NCBI RefSeq assembly: GCF_900590885.1
Contig: NZ_UUON01000001.1
Span: 744,001-808,000, forward strand
Reading direction: 5' to 3'
Length of the DNA stretch: 64,000 nt
Origin: Pseudomonas viridiflava
GTDB taxonomy: Bacteria; Pseudomonadota; Gammaproteobacteria; Pseudomonadales; Pseudomonadaceae
Below, one piece after another: positions 63,232-64,000 of this stretch. Positions within the stretch are counted from its first letter, which is position 1, and each line of letters starts with the position of its first letter. The notes under the pieces were generated by a model. That model searched no databases. It saw nothing but the letters and a program-made list of their open reading frames with translations, and was not told the origin of the DNA. The translations under genes and the position numbers were made by a program.

Positions 63232-64000
63232 TCACCAGACGTATTGAAAGCGCAGGGTCCAGGTGGTCACATCCGGCGAACCGCGACGCTCGGACACGGT
63301 GTCGGTGTAGGCCAGCAAACCGCCGAACTGCGGCGACAACATAAAGCCCATGCTCGCCCCGAGCAGGGCGTTTTCCTGCTTGTTGTCCTGCCAGTCGCCG
63401 TCGATGCGGCTTTCACCGCCACGGCTGTAGGTGGCGTCCAGCGAGGCCCACAACGCACGGTTGATGGTGTAGCTGTAGTGGCCCTCAATCGCGTAGAGCG
63501 GCTTTTGCTCCAGCTTGCTGTCGCCGTGGTAGTCCTTGTTGTCGCCAAACAACGAGACCCAGGTGTTGATCTCCAGCCAGGTCGGGCCGATCGGCGTGCC
63601 AAACCCCAGCTCGGGCTTGAACACCCAGCGGTTGGCGCCGATGTTGATGATGCGGTCCTTGTCGTAGTCGCCGGTGGGCAGGGTCAGCCAGGCGGCGGCG
63701 GTGAGGAAGGTTTCCGGTTTCCATTGCGCGAATTCTTCCTTGCTCAGGGCCGGGCCGCCGAAGATGTTGTGGGCAAATACGATTTGGGTGTCGCCCATCC
63801 CGCCATTGCGTTTGGTGCCGGTGAAGAATTGCGCATTGTCGAAGGACGCGGAAACATCGGCGTACGGCTGCACGAACTGGATGGCACTGCCGCGCCCGTC
63901 GATACCAAACGAACGGGCGTAGCGAAACAGATAAAGGTCGGCGTTCAACGACAGGCCGGTGATCGGCAGCGTGGTGTCGATGGGGGTATTGGTGTCGATG
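63232..64000 (-). CDS. Outer-membrane transporter-like protein (phenol meta-pathway MetA type), 5' end outside window
   Basis: The C-terminal ~255 residues are visible and the frame stays open to the window edge. Alternating polar/hydrophobic strands, frequent Trp/Tyr/Gly and a terminal aromatic (FQYVW) are the signs of an outer-membrane beta barrel. Motifs AAWLTLPTGDYDKD and WVFKPELGFGTPIG fit the PF13557-type 'phenol meta-pathway' transporter family. It stands first among the visible genes of the sulfatase/MoxR operon, 32 bases before DUF2092, and may move its hydrophobic or sulfated substrate across the outer membrane. The true start is not visible. Confidence 0.78.
   Translation of the reverse strand, partial: IDTNTPIDTTLPITGLSLNADLYLFRYARSFGIDGRGSAIQFVQPYADVSASFDNAQFFTGTKRNGGMGDTQIVFAHNIFGGPALSKEEFAQWKPETFLTAAAWLTLPTGDYDKDRIINIGANRWVFKPELGFGTPIGPTWLEINTWVSLFGDNKDYHGDSKLEQKPLYAIEGHYSYTINRALWASLDATYSRGGESRIDGDWQDNKQENALLGASMGFMLSPQFGGLLAYTDTVSERRGSPDVTTWTLRFQYVW

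Overview
The window is about 62-64% GC, has dense gene packing and looks like the chromosome of a Pseudomonas of the fluorescens group. Pointers to this are a TTG-started MvaU-type H-NS protein, a 358-residue 4-hydroxyphenylpyruvate dioxygenase, AtsA-like sulfatase and ArsB genes, galU next to gor as in other pseudomonads, and two REP palindromes of the GTGGGAGGGGGC type found in fluorescent pseudomonads. I see no rRNA, tRNA, CRISPR array, prophage or insertion sequence.

Layout. 1-4.6 kb: the end of a sugar or polyol uptake operon (FGGY kinase, SorC regulator, ABC ATPase, permease, HAD phosphatase). 4.6-14.4 kb: small envelope and transport genes (DinB, LysE exporter, AraC regulator, a lone ArsB, AzlCD, two small envelope proteins, DUF1275, an ABC-F protein, topoisomerase IB). 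14.5-17.1 kb: modABC with a ModE-type palindrome. 17.1-23.7 kb: nitronate monooxygenase, an Asp-nucleophile alpha/beta hydrolase divergent from a CGNR regulator, and an alkylation-repair run (DUF1883, a 55-residue protein, AlkB, Ada), then small lipoproteins. 24-31.4 kb: galU, gor, a divergent coiled-coil/tyrosine-recombinase pair resembling TnpT/TnpS of Tn4651-type transposons, then ahpC-ahpF with an OxyR-like site, and gloA. 31.5-47.8 kb: MvaU, a CSS-EAL c-di-GMP phosphodiesterase, LysR/EamA and LysR/SDR divergent pairs, hpd, rarD, an aldo/keto reductase, a glycerate module (MFS, CdaR, glycerate kinase), DUF1176 and a racemase.

47.8-64 kb is the most unusual part. A tightly overlapping minus-strand operon runs from an outer-membrane transporter-like protein through DUF2092, a Pro/His-rich exported protein, MoxR, DUF58, DUF4381, two VWA proteins, a BatD-like protein and an exported HAD phosphatase, then continues to an arylsulfatase. 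Beyond a REP palindrome it is followed by a fused MFS/spermidine-synthase-like protein lacking the usual catalytic acids. A DUF3313 lipoprotein and a membrane-anchored heptaheme cytochrome c with TPR repeats lie next to it. The module looks like an envelope system in which a MoxR/VWA chaperone apparatus serves secreted hydrolases; its substrate is unknown.

The two best candidates for something undescribed are this MoxR/VWA-sulfatase-cytochrome region and the transposase-less TnpS/TnpT-like recombination module between gor and ahpC.
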